Of a stretch of DNA of 15,447 nucleotides, positions 7,271 through 15,406 are shown piece after piece (the stretch's first letter is position 1; every line of letters starts with the position of its first letter). Under the pieces are notes generated by a model that was not told the origin of the DNA, ran no database searches, and saw nothing but the letters and a program-made list of their open reading frames with translations. Position numbers and translations under genes: made by a program. Source of the stretch: Clostridiales bacterium UBA3259 (GTDB taxonomy: Bacteria; Bacillota_A; Clostridia; Oscillospirales; Oscillospiraceae); NCBI GenBank assembly GCA_002362625.1, contig DEUP01000013.1:2916-18362 (forward strand), given 5' to 3'.

Positions 7271-7837
7271 ATGCCGCCCAAAGCGAAGGTGACAAAGGAA
7301 ATGATTATCGATGCTGCCGTAGAGGTAGCCCGGGAAGCTGGTGGGGAGGCCATCAGCGCGAGATCGGTTTCTGAGAAGCTAGGCTGCTCTACCCAGCCGG
7401 TCATGTACCATTTTTCCACAATTGAGGCCCTGAAACGTGCCGCCTACTTAAAAGCGGACGCTTACCATTCCGCCTGGATAATGGACATCCGGGGCAATAA
7501 CCCCATGATGGAAATTGGTCTGAATTATATCCGCTTCGGGGCAATGGAGAAAAACCTGTTTCGCTTTCTGTTTCAGTCTGGCGCTTTTTCGGACAAAACC
7601 CTTTCTGAATTGGCAGACGCGGAGGAGATTCAGCCGGTGATTCTGGCCCTCAGCGCAGAAGCGGAGGTCAGTGTGGAGCAGGCAAGACGGATTTTCCGGG
7701 TTCTGTTTCTCACAGTCCATGGGTATGCCAGCATGTATGCCAACAATGAAATGAAATATGACGAAGGAATGGTTTCTTCTGATTTGGAGTTGATATTTTA
7801 TGGAGTCGTTTGCGGAATAAAAGGAGGACAGGAATAA
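7271..7837 (+). CDS. TetR-family transcriptional regulator
   Basis: A 188-residue regulator with the TetR N-terminal helix-turn-helix: VTKEMIIDAAVEVAREAGGE (7-26), then ISARSVSEKLGCSTQPVMYHF (28-48), where the recognition helix and YHF closing motif are clear. The C-terminal ligand and dimerisation part (about 55-188) is less conserved and gives no clue to the effector. The start at 7271 follows AAAGGAGG (7257-7264); an in-frame ATG at 7232 lies within the palindrome and is upstream of the likely transcription start, so it is rejected. The stop is separated by a single base from the GTG start of the CPBP protease gene, and that gene's ribosome site lies inside the end of this one. The obvious targets are its own promoter and thus the protease. 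Confidence 0.9.
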   Translation: MPPKAKVTKEMIIDAAVEVAREAGGEAISARSVSEKLGCSTQPVMYHFSTIEALKRAAYLKADAYHSAWIMDIRGNNPMMEIGLNYIRFGAMEKNLFRFLFQSGAFSDKTLSELADAEEIQPVILALSAEAEVSVEQARRIFRVLFLTVHGYASMYANNEMKYDEGMVSSDLELIFYGVVCGIKGGQE

Positions 7838-7838
7838 C

Positions 7839-8558
7839 GTGTTTCGTTTATATAAGAGAAATTTGCTGAACTTTTCACTGGTGTGGATCCTTGCCTATGT
7901 GATCGTCTTCTCCGCCGCAGACAGCCTGTCGGAAGCCTTGGGCACGGAAAAGCTCCTCACGGCGCCTGTAAGCCTTCTTTTTGCGGGGACACTGCTTGGC
8001 TTTTTGAAAAAACACGATCTGATGGAGGAATGCGGCCTGTGTGCCTTCCAGGGAAGTGTCAAAAAATATTTGTACTTTCTTCCTCTGGCTGTGATTGCCA
8101 GTACCAATTTATGGAACGGCGTCGCAAGGAACGGATCCCTTTGGGAAACGGCTCTTTTCATCCTGAGTATGCTTTGCGTCGGTTTCCTTGAGGAAGTGAT
8201 TTTCCGTGGATTCCTGTTCAAAGCCATCAGCGCCGACAATCTAAAAACCGGGATTCTGGTGTCCAGCCTTACCTTCGGCCTGGGGCACATTGTGAATTTG
8301 TTAAACGGCGCGGACCTTTTGCCCACGCTTTTGCAGATTTGCTACGCTTCCGCGATTGGATTCTTATTTGTGGTAATTTTCTACAAAGGGAAAAGCCTGA
8401 TCCCGTGCATCATTACCCATAGCATCGTCAATTCCTTGAGCATCTTTGGGGCGGAAGGCTCCCAAACAGAGGAGATCATCACGTCTTTGGTCCTGTGTGT
8501 TGTATCCCTTGGATATGGTCTATGGATATGGAAGAAGGGATCGGAAGCAGAAGGATGA
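7839..8558 (+). CDS. CPBP-family (CAAX-like) intramembrane metalloprotease
   Basis: A 239-residue polytopic membrane protein with about seven hydrophobic segments. All three motifs of the CPBP/Abi (PF02517-type) intramembrane glutamic protease family are present: EEVIFRG with Glu118, Glu119 and Arg123; FGLGH with Phe146 and His150; and HSIVN with His194 and Asn198. It should therefore be catalytically competent. Bacterial members act in bacteriocin self-immunity or maturation, peptide processing and membrane-protein cleavage; no peptide substrate gene is visible here. The GTG start at 7839 is chosen because AAAGGAGGACAGG (7820-7832) precedes it and the sequence then runs straight into the first TM segment. 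It is coupled to the TetR gene 1 nt upstream, so its supply is probably controlled by that regulator's ligand. No terminator follows; the MATE gene ends 10 nt away on the other strand. Confidence 0.88.
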   Translation: MFRLYKRNLLNFSLVWILAYVIVFSAADSLSEALGTEKLLTAPVSLLFAGTLLGFLKKHDLMEECGLCAFQGSVKKYLYFLPLAVIASTNLWNGVARNGSLWETALFILSMLCVGFLEEVIFRGFLFKAISADNLKTGILVSSLTFGLGHIVNLLNGADLLPTLLQICYASAIGFLFVVIFYKGKSLIPCIITHSIVNSLSIFGAEGSQTEEIITSLVLCVVSLGYGLWIWKKGSEAEG

Positions 8559-8568
8559 AATACGAAGG

Positions 8569-9918
8569 TCAGAGGCGCAGCCGGCGATAGCAGCGGATAA
8601 AATACCAGTTTTCAAAGAATGCGGTGATGGCCCAGGAGAAGGGATAGAGCAGGAACAGGGAAGGGATGGTCTGGAAATAAGCGAACACCGTAAATACCCA
8701 CACTACCCGGAAGACACAGGAGCCGGAGAAGACAATGACCATGGGAACCATGCTTTTGCCAAGACCCCGGCACCCGGCGATGGCGTTATCCATCAGGGCG
8801 GAAATACAGTATATGGGGCCCATAATGGTCAGCCGCTTCATGCCCGCCGCGATGACGGCGGGGTCTGTGGTGAAGAGGGAAAGAAACTGCGGGCCGAAGG
8901 CCACCAGCGCAAGGCCCAGAAAAGTGCCGATGCCAAAGGAATAGCCAAGGCAGATCAGGTAGCTCTGGCGGATCCGCTTCCGATTTCCGGCGCCGTAATT
9001 CAGACCGATAAAGCTGCTGGCGGCGGTATAGAAGGCGGCCATCACATCGAAAATCAGGCTGTCGGAGTTTGCGGCGGCGGAGTTGCCCGCAACCATCACC
9101 GTGTCGAAGGTGTTGACGCCCAACTGAATGAACAGGTTTGCCAGATAGAAAATACCGTTTTGAAGGCCCGAGGGGATGCCGAGAGCAAGGATCTCCCAAC
9201 AATTTTTCTTGTGGATTTTCAGCGCTTCCAACCGTAGATTGTAGACCTCTTTGCTCCGGAACAAGGTAAGCAGAATCAAAACAGCAGAGAGATATTGAGA
9301 AAGAATACTGGCAAGCGCCACACCGGCCACATCCAGATGACAGACCACAACGAAAAAGAGATTCAGAATCACGTTGAGGATTCCGGAGATCAGCAGGAAG
9401 GTCAGGGGCTTTCTGGTATTGCCGACGGCGCTGTAGACGGCGTTGCCGAAGTTATAAAGAGCCAGGGCAGGCATGCCGCAGAAATAAATTCGCAGGTACA
9501 GCGTGGCCTTATCGAGGATTTCCGCCTTGGTGTTCAGCAGCCGGAGAAGACCCCGGGAACAGCCCAGGCCGAAGAGCAGGATGCTAACGCCGCAGATCAG
9601 GCAGATGAGAGCGGAGGAATGGACGGTACGGTGAAGCTCCTCATAGTCCCTTGCACCATAGTAGCGGGCAATCAGGGCATTGACGCCGCCGCCCAGACCA
9701 ATAAGAATGCCGGTAAACAAGGCGACCGCGTAAGCGGTGGAGCCAACGGCGGCCAGGGAAATAGGGCCAGAAAAGCGGCCAACTACGGCGATGTCCGCCA
9801 TGTTAAACAAAACCTGCAATACGTTTGACAGCATCAGGGGCAGACTGAACAGCAGAATCTGGATGGGAAGGCTTCCGTTGGTCAGAGAATGCGCCAAGAT
9901 AACATGGTTGCTTCTCAT
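8569..9918 (-). CDS. MATE-family multidrug/toxin efflux transporter
   Basis: A 449-residue inner-membrane protein with about twelve TM segments in two homologous halves, as in the NorM/DinF branches of the MATE family. Recognisable pieces are ILLFSLPLMLSNVLQVLFNM and ADIAVVGRFSG near the N-terminus, GGGVNALIARYYGA, and in the second half PSGLQNGIFYLANLFIQ and GLNYGAGN, matching the internal repeat. MATE proteins export cationic drugs, dyes or metabolites using Na+ or H+ gradients; the substrate cannot be read from the sequence. The ATG at 9916-9918 follows AGGAG (9928-9932). The gene has its own promoter and is tail to tail with the protease gene, so it is not part of the TetR unit, although the regulator could act on both. 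No terminator is seen after its stop codon. Confidence 0.92.
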   Translation of the reverse strand: MRSNHVILAHSLTNGSLPIQILLFSLPLMLSNVLQVLFNMADIAVVGRFSGPISLAAVGSTAYAVALFTGILIGLGGGVNALIARYYGARDYEELHRTVHSSALICLICGVSILLFGLGCSRGLLRLLNTKAEILDKATLYLRIYFCGMPALALYNFGNAVYSAVGNTRKPLTFLLISGILNVILNLFFVVVCHLDVAGVALASILSQYLSAVLILLTLFRSKEVYNLRLEALKIHKKNCWEILALGIPSGLQNGIFYLANLFIQLGVNTFDTVMVAGNSAAANSDSLIFDVMAAFYTAASSFIGLNYGAGNRKRIRQSYLICLGYSFGIGTFLGLALVAFGPQFLSLFTTDPAVIAAGMKRLTIMGPIYCISALMDNAIAGCRGLGKSMVPMVIVFSGSCVFRVVWVFTVFAYFQTIPSLFLLYPFSWAITAFFENWYFIRCYRRLRL

Positions 9919-9965
9919 GTGATTTGTCTCCTAAAACCCAAAGAGGTAAAAATTGTCCGGAGGAC

Positions 9966-9993
9966 ATTGTATCACAAAATGTTGATTTTGCAA
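9966..9993 (-). promoter_or_regulatory. Sigma-A type promoter for the MATE transporter
   Basis: On the minus strand TTGCAA (9988-9993) and TACAAT (9966-9971) are 16 nt apart. The leader, about 40 nt, contains a short inverted repeat TGTCC/GGACA (9955-9967) that overlaps the end of the -10 box. A TTGTGAA heptamer lies at 10000-10006. Confidence 0.6.
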
Positions 9994-10017
9994 TAGCCTT
10001 TGTGAAGGAAAAGGGCA

Positions 10018-10057
10018 TAAGAAGAGGATATGCACCGGGCGCATATCCTTCTTCTTA
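10018..10057 (-). terminator. Terminator hairpin after the flavodiiron gene
   Basis: GGATATGC / GCATATCC arms (10026-10033 and 10041-10048) are extended by AAGAAG/CTTCTT with one bulged base, and lie 7 nt after the flavodiiron stop codon. The tail on the minus strand is CT-rich (TCTTCTTAT) rather than a clean U run, so strength is uncertain. It separates the flavodiiron gene from the MATE promoter. Confidence 0.65.
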
Positions 10058-10063
10058 GTAAGC

Positions 10064-11218
10064 TTATTGTGCCAGCTCTTCCGCCAGTGCTTCGATCTGC
10101 GCTTTGCTCTCCGCATTCAGGGCGGAGAGAATCCGGACGGTGGTATCCGCATAGGTCAGGTTCTTGCTCTTTTCCAGCATGGAGGCCATAACCTTGGCGG
10201 CGGTAGGCGCCCAGGTGCCGTTTTCCATAAAGGCCACCGTGCGGTTCTGGTAATTCCGTTCGGTGAGATGGTGAATAAAGGACTTCATAAAGGGGAAGAC
10301 ATCGCCGTTATAGGTGGGAGAGGCCAAAACCAGCTTGCCATATCGGAAGGCATCCTCCACAGCCTCGGCCATATCATCTCTGGCAAGATCGGTGACGGTG
10401 ACCTTAGGGCAGCCCTTCCTCGTGAGGGTGTCCGCCAGCAGTTCTACAGCTTTCTTGGTATGCCCGTAGATGGAGCAGTAGGCGATAACCACGCCCTCAC
10501 TCTCCACCCGATAGGAAGACCAGATGTCATAAAGGTTCAGGTAGTAGCCCAGATTCTCTGTCAGCACAGGGCCATGGAGGGGACAGATGGCGGCAATATC
10601 CAGCTTGGCGGCCTTTTTCAGCAATGCCTGTACCTGAGGGCCGTATTTGCCCACGATGCCGATGTAGTACCGCCGGGCCTCGCAGGCCCAATCCTCCTCG
10701 GCGTCCAGAGCGCCGAACTTGCCGAAGCCATCGGCGGAGAAAAGCACCCTGTCACAGGCGTCATAGGTGACAATGACCTCAGGCCAGTGCACCATGGGGG
10801 CGGTGACAAAGGTCAGGGTGTGCTTACCCAGGCACAGGGTGGAGCCTTCGCCCACAACCATCCGGCGGTCTGCGTAATCCGTGCCGAAGAACTGCTTCAT
10901 CATCACAAAAGCCTTGGCGGAGGAAACCACGGTGGCATCAGGATAGGTCTCCAGGAAGCGGCCGATGTTCGCGGAGTGGTCAGGCTCCATGTGCTGCACC
11001 ACCAGGTAGTCCGGCGTGCGGCCATTGAAAGCGGCCTTCACATTTTCCAGCCACTCGTCGCCGAAGCGCTGGTCTACGGTATCCATAACGGCAGTTTTCT
11101 CGTCCAGAATGACGTAAGAGTTATATGCCATGCCGTTGGGCACAATATACTGTCCCTCAAACAGATCCACCTGATGATCATTGACGCCCACATACAAAAT
11201 ATCTTTCGAAATGTTCAT
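10064..11218 (-). CDS. fprA: A-type flavoprotein / flavodiiron protein (FprA), O2 or NO reductase
   Basis: A 384-residue cytosolic flavodiiron protein. The family reduces O2 to water and/or NO to N2O at a non-haem diiron centre fed by FMN, usually with rubredoxin as donor, and protects anaerobes from oxygen and nitrosative stress. The N-terminal metallo-beta-lactamase-like domain (1-240) keeps all diiron ligands: His76, Glu78, Asp80 and His81 in HMEPDH, His144 in VHWPE, Asp163 in SADGFG and His215 in PLHGP. A flavodoxin domain follows (about 243-384) with the FMN phosphate loop YCSIYGHTKKA (247-257) and SPTYNGDVFPF. There is no C-terminal rubredoxin fusion, but a rubredoxin gene lies divergently upstream. 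The start at 11218 follows AAGGAGAG (11223-11230); an ATG eight codons upstream precedes that ribosome site and is rejected. The protein could favour O2 or NO; sequence alone does not say. Confidence 0.95.
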   Translation of the reverse strand: MNISKDILYVGVNDHQVDLFEGQYIVPNGMAYNSYVILDEKTAVMDTVDQRFGDEWLENVKAAFNGRTPDYLVVQHMEPDHSANIGRFLETYPDATVVSSAKAFVMMKQFFGTDYADRRMVVGEGSTLCLGKHTLTFVTAPMVHWPEVIVTYDACDRVLFSADGFGKFGALDAEEDWACEARRYYIGIVGKYGPQVQALLKKAAKLDIAAICPLHGPVLTENLGYYLNLYDIWSSYRVESEGVVIAYCSIYGHTKKAVELLADTLTRKGCPKVTVTDLARDDMAEAVEDAFRYGKLVLASPTYNGDVFPFMKSFIHHLTERNYQNRTVAFMENGTWAPTAAKVMASMLEKSKNLTYADTTVRILSALNAESKAQIEALAEELAQ

Positions 11219-11285
11219 AGTTCTCTCCTTGACTGATTTCATTTTTGTGCTATGATAGGAACATCAGCATTCGTTTGCTGTACAC

Positions 11286-11314
11286 AGTATATGACAGCTT
11301 TTGTGAAAAGTCAA
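11286..11314 (-). promoter_or_regulatory. Sigma-A type promoter for the flavodiiron gene
   Basis: Minus-strand TTGACT (11309-11314) and TATACT (11286-11291) are 17 nt apart, giving a leader of about 60 nt. An inverted repeat CTTTT-GTG-AAAAG (11298-11310) overlaps the -35 box and spacer and could be a regulator site. Confidence 0.75.
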
Positions 11315-11319
11315 TTTCA

Positions 11320-11347
11320 TTTTCACTGGGGCTGGGTATCCTGTAAT
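11320..11347 (+). promoter_or_regulatory. Candidate promoter for rubredoxin
   Basis: TTTTCA (11320-11325) and TGTAAT (11342-11347) with 16-nt spacing lie just before the ribosome site. The -35 is weak. It begins 6 nt from the -35 box of the divergent flavodiiron promoter, so one regulator could act on both. Confidence 0.4.
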
Positions 11348-11375
11348 CAAATCGAATTGAAGGAGAATAAAGCGT

Positions 11376-11531
11376 ATGAAATATGTCTGCGAGGTCTGCG
11401 GCTGGACTTACGACGAGGAGGAGGGCTATCCCGAAGGCGGCATTGCTCCCGGCACCAAGTGGGAGGATGTACCCGAGGATTTCGAGTGCCCCCTGTGCTG
11501 CGTTGGCAAGGATCAGTTCTCTGAGGAATAA
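11376..11531 (+). CDS. rd: Rubredoxin
   Basis: A 51-residue one-iron electron carrier with four Cys ligands. The N-terminal knuckle is CEVCGW (Cys5, Cys8). The middle holds the typical YDEEEGYPEGGIAPGTKWED and VPEDFECP, and the second knuckle is CPLCC (Cys38, Cys41, with Cys42 next to it), ending GKDQF. Length, aromatic positions and motif order match bacterial rubredoxins. The residue after Cys41 is normally Gly; here it is Cys42, an extra thiol beside the iron site. AAGGAGAA (11360-11367) supports the ATG. Divergent from a flavodiiron protein that lacks its own rubredoxin domain, it is the likely electron donor to that enzyme; it may also serve rubrerythrin or superoxide reductase encoded elsewhere. 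Confidence 0.94.
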   Translation: MKYVCEVCGWTYDEEEGYPEGGIAPGTKWEDVPEDFECPLCCVGKDQFSEE

Positions 11532-11540
11532 TCCCAAAGG

Positions 11541-11574
11541 AAAATCGGAAGGCTTCAAAACCTTCCGATTTTTT
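11541..11574. terminator. Bidirectional terminator between rubredoxin and nadE
   Basis: A 12-bp perfect stem AAAATCGGAAGG / CCTTCCGATTTT (11541-11552 and 11561-11572) with an 8-nt loop ends in a run of six T on the plus strand. On the minus strand the stem also ends in TTTTCCTTT. It lies 9 nt after rubredoxin and 6 nt after the nadE stop, so it can serve both convergent genes. Confidence 0.88.
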
Positions 11575-11578
11575 CATG

Positions 11579-13516
11579 TTAAAGAGCCTCCGCTTCCGTC
11601 AGCCATACCCGGGCACTGGCGTCACTGGGCATCCTTAAGTCTCCTCTGGGGCTCAGGGTCACGGAGCCGACCTTTACGCCGTCAGGCATACAGCTGCGCT
11701 TGAACTGCTGGGTGAAGAATCGGCGGTAGAAGGTCTTGAGCCACTTCCTGATGGTTTCAGCCTCATATTCTCCCTGAAATGCCCGGCAGGCCAGGGCGTA
11801 GATTTTTGAAGGGGTGAAGCCGAAGCGCAGGCAAAAGAACAGGAAGAAGTCATGAAGGGCATAGGGACCTACCAGGTCCTCACTGTGCTGGGCAATTTTA
11901 CCCTGGGGATCCGGGGGCAGCAGCTCCGGGCTTATGGGAGTGTCCAGAACGTCCTGGAGGACGTCATGGACGGAAGCATAGGCGGGCATTTCAGAAATGG
12001 CGTCTACCATCCAGCGAACCAGAGTTTTCGGCACGGAGGCGTTGACACCATACATGCTCATATGGTCGCCGTTGTAGGTGCACCAGCCCAGGGCAAGCTC
12101 GCTGAGATCCCCGGTGCCTACCACAATGCCGTTTACCATACCCGCGTAGTCCATGAGAATCTGGGTGCGCTCCCGGGCCTGGGCGTTTTCGTAGGTGCCA
12201 TTGTGGATGCTGGGGTCGTGGCCGATGTCCCCAAAGTGCCGGGAGACGGCGTCCTTTATGGGAATCTCCTTGCAGGTAATACCCAGCTTTTCCATCAGCG
12301 CCCAGGCATTGCGGTAGGTGCGGTCGGAGGTGCCGAAGCAGGGCATGGTAATGCCGTGAACGTCAGAAGCGGGCCTGCCCATCTGGCGCATGGCTTCCAC
12401 GGATACCAGCAGCGCCAGGGTGGAATCCAGGCCGCCGGAAATGCCGATGACAGGATTGGCGTTTCCGATGACGGACAGCCGCCGCTTCAGTCCCGCCGCC
12501 TGAAGGGAGAAGATCTCCCGGCACCGCTGGGCGCGATCCTGTTTGGCGGAGGGGAGGAAGGGATATTTGGAAATGGGGTAGAGGCTGCCGTCAGACCGCA
12601 GGGCAGGGGCGCCCGTGAAGATTACAGAGGCCGGATGCTCTCTATACTGTAAGGCCGTATCCTTGAAGCTTTTGTTCTTTCGGCGCTCGGCCCGGATGCG
12701 GCCCAGGTCGCAGTCCTGAAGGAGCATATAGTCCGTGGCAATGGGATCCTGAGACTCCCGAAGGAGGCTGCCGTTTTCCGCTACCATGCTCTGACCGGAG
12801 AAGACCATATCCTGAGTGGATTCGGTGTAACCGGCGGAGCAGTAGGCGTAGATACAGCTCAGGCTTCCGGACTGGTGCCGCACCATATCCCGGCGGTAGG
12901 CGGCCTTGCCCACGACCTCATTGGAGGCGGACAGGTTCAGGATTACTTCCGCGCCGTTGAGGGCCAATAAAGCGGAGGGGGCAATGGGCGTCCACAGATC
13001 CTCGCAAACCTCAATTCCCACCAGGGTTCCATCCCCAATTTGGAACAGACCCTTTTTGAGAATGGGGATGTCCTTTAGAGAGGGGCTGAGAGTGACCGTC
13101 TCCTGGCTTAAATCCACAGCGGAGGAGAACCAACGCTTTTCGTAGAATTCATTGTAGTTGGGAATATAGGTCTTGGGAACCAGCTCATGAACCATTCCCC
13201 GGGAAACAACAGCGGCGCAGTTGAACATCTGGCCTTCTGCCCGGACTGGCAGACCAACCACGGCGGTGATACCAGGATAAGCCTTGGTGCAGAGGGAGAT
13301 TTTCTCCAGACCCTTAACCACGGCATCGTTTAAGCTGTCCTGAAAGAACAGATCCTGACAGGTATAGCCGGTGAGGGAAAGCTCAGGGAATAGAACGATA
13401 TCCGCCTTCTGCGCGTCAGCCTTTGCAATATAGGCGCAGATATCCTTTGTATTTTTCTCTATGTCACCCACCTGAACGGCAGGCACGGCACAGGCGATCC
13501 GAATGTAATCCAGCAT
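11579..13516 (-). CDS. nadE: Glutamine-dependent NAD+ synthase
   Basis: A 645-residue two-domain enzyme that makes NAD+ from nicotinate adenine dinucleotide and ATP, using ammonia released from glutamine and passed through an internal tunnel. The N-terminal nitrilase-like glutaminase (1-300) has its catalytic triad: Glu45 in FPELSLTGY, Lys115 in VPKTYIPNY and Cys171 in GIEVCEDLW. The C-terminal synthetase (about 335-645) has the PP-loop GISGGLDSTLALL (358-370) and the conserved GTGDLSELALGWCTYNGDH (467-485). The ATG at 13516 follows GGAGGAAC and begins LDYIRIACAVPAVQVGD, the normal opening; thirteen in-frame codons further upstream precede the ribosome site. The length matches the long, glutamine-dependent class, so a separate ammonia source is not needed. 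Single-gene unit with its own promoter. Confidence 0.96.
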   Translation of the reverse strand: MLDYIRIACAVPAVQVGDIEKNTKDICAYIAKADAQKADIVLFPELSLTGYTCQDLFFQDSLNDAVVKGLEKISLCTKAYPGITAVVGLPVRAEGQMFNCAAVVSRGMVHELVPKTYIPNYNEFYEKRWFSSAVDLSQETVTLSPSLKDIPILKKGLFQIGDGTLVGIEVCEDLWTPIAPSALLALNGAEVILNLSASNEVVGKAAYRRDMVRHQSGSLSCIYAYCSAGYTESTQDMVFSGQSMVAENGSLLRESQDPIATDYMLLQDCDLGRIRAERRKNKSFKDTALQYREHPASVIFTGAPALRSDGSLYPISKYPFLPSAKQDRAQRCREIFSLQAAGLKRRLSVIGNANPVIGISGGLDSTLALLVSVEAMRQMGRPASDVHGITMPCFGTSDRTYRNAWALMEKLGITCKEIPIKDAVSRHFGDIGHDPSIHNGTYENAQARERTQILMDYAGMVNGIVVGTGDLSELALGWCTYNGDHMSMYGVNASVPKTLVRWMVDAISEMPAYASVHDVLQDVLDTPISPELLPPDPQGKIAQHSEDLVGPYALHDFFLFFCLRFGFTPSKIYALACRAFQGEYEAETIRKWLKTFYRRFFTQQFKRSCMPDGVKVGSVTLSPRGDLRMPSDASARVWLTEAEAL

Positions 13517-13543
13517 GGAAGTTCCTCCGGTGTTTTTCTTTTC

Positions 13544-13571
13544 ATTATACCGCATTTTTCCCGCTTTGCAA
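13544..13571 (-). promoter_or_regulatory. Sigma-A type promoter for nadE
   Basis: Minus-strand TTGCAA (13566-13571) and a perfect TATAAT (13544-13549) are 16 nt apart, with a leader of about 20 nt before GGAGGAAC. No clear operator for a NAD regulator is visible. Confidence 0.72.
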
Positions 13572-13632
13572 GAAAATATAAAAGGTTCAGTGAAAAATCA
13601 GTGCTTAGAGGCCATTTAGAGAGTGAGCACGT

Positions 13633-13638
13633 TATAAT
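13633..13638 (+). promoter_or_regulatory. -10 box candidate for the small lipoprotein gene
   Basis: A perfect TATAAT lies 26 nt before the ATG, but no recognisable -35 sits at 16-18 nt; the nearest hexamer is GGCCAT. An inverted repeat GTGCT (13601-13605) / AGCAC (13626-13630) covers the place of the -35, which suggests a promoter that depends on an activator or another sigma factor. Confidence 0.4.
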
Positions 13639-13663
13639 GGGGGAGAAAAGGAGGTGCTTACCT

Positions 13664-14155
13664 ATGAAGCATAAGAGAAGGTTTCTGCTGCTGGCAATGC
13701 TGTTCGTGCTGGCCTGTTCCGGGTGTACAGATCTTGCTCCGAAGGAAACCATTCAAGCGGTTTCTACCGTTCCAGTGCAAACCAAGGCATTCCAAGCCAC
13801 CGTCCCGGAAACCAAAAATCCAGCCAGTGCCGAGGAACTGATGAAAATCGGCACAATCAGCGGAACCGTTGTGGATTTTTCCGACAGCGGATGTAGAATC
13901 ACGCCTACACAGTACGAAGAGAATGTGGCCTATGAAGCCGCACCGGGCTATGAAACGGAGCTGGTTACCATTGGGTATGGGGAAGGGTGTACCTTTCAAA
14001 TTGCTAATGTGAATGTCCAGACTGGGGCAGTCACCTATGAACCGGCAGGGATAGAGAATATCGTTGAGCAGGTATCTCTGGTTGTCTGCGGCGAATATGA
14101 CAGCGACAGCGTTCTTCAGGGGAAAGATGTGTTTATCTATCGATCTGTGCGGTAA
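13664..14155 (+). CDS. Small lipoprotein of unknown function
   Basis: A 163-residue protein I do not recognise. It starts with basic KHKRR, a hydrophobic segment FLLLAMLFVLA and the lipobox-like ACSGC. Cys21 (SGC) is the more usual acceptor, Cys18 (LAC) an alternative; either way it should be a membrane-anchored extracytoplasmic lipoprotein. A Thr/Pro/Val-rich linker (about 23-55) precedes a compact, probably beta-rich domain (about 60-163) with GTISGTVVDFSDSGCRI, TIGYGEGCTFQIANV and a closing YRSV. Cys77, Cys109 and Cys142 lie in this domain. AAGGAGGTG supports the ATG at 13664; in-frame ATGs upstream would spoil the signal peptide. The gene stands alone between nadE and metK, both on the other strand, with no sign of shared function. 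Confidence 0.72.
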   Translation: MKHKRRFLLLAMLFVLACSGCTDLAPKETIQAVSTVPVQTKAFQATVPETKNPASAEELMKIGTISGTVVDFSDSGCRITPTQYEENVAYEAAPGYETELVTIGYGEGCTFQIANVNVQTGAVTYEPAGIENIVEQVSLVVCGEYDSDSVLQGKDVFIYRSVR

Positions 14156-14159
14156 ACAA

Positions 14160-14191
14160 ATTCCGGGCGGCGAATATTCGCTGCCCGGAAT
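14160..14191 (-). terminator. Terminator hairpin of metK, shared with the lipoprotein gene
   Basis: Outer arms ATTCCGGGC (14160-14168) and GCCCGGAAT (14183-14191) and inner arms GCGAAT/ATTCGC form a nearly perfect 32-nt inverted repeat with one G-T position. On the minus strand it lies 3 nt after the metK stop and is followed by TTTGTTT. On the plus strand the tail is poor in T, so its use by the lipoprotein gene is less certain. Confidence 0.8.
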
Positions 14192-14194
14192 GGC

Positions 14195-15340
<1,146 letters not shown>

Positions 15341-15370
15341 TGTTTTTTCCTTTCTTTCTACAAATTTAAG

Positions 15371-15406
15371 AAATAAAAAAACTGCACACCGAAGGACTCG
15401 ATGTGC
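15371..15406 (-). terminator. Riboswitch-controlled terminator in the metK leader
   Basis: On the minus strand GCACATCGA (15398-15406) pairs with TCGGTGTGC (15384-15392), nine pairs with one G-T, around the loop GTCCT. AGTTTTTTTATTTC follows directly. It stands about 30 nt before the metK start codon. It is on the wrong side of metK to be that gene's own end, which fits attenuation. Confidence 0.88.

Noticed and set aside
5742..7295. 517-codon open frame on the minus strand opposite the sigma-partner gene
   Set aside because: It crosses a terminator and the TetR promoter/operator and has no credible start; the plus-strand gene has coupling, TM segment and repeated domains.
7839..8558. CPBP protease as part of a bacteriocin cluster
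   Set aside because: No precursor peptide with a double-glycine leader, no peptide ABC transporter and no two-component system are present nearby.
8446..9237. 263-codon plus-strand frame across the protease end and MATE gene
   Set aside because: Antisense to the MATE gene, highly charged and without domains; the MATE reading is clear.
10067..11236. 389-codon open frame on the plus strand opposite the flavodiiron gene
   Set aside because: It is the antisense shadow of a gene with all diiron ligands and a flavodoxin domain; its translation shows no family features.
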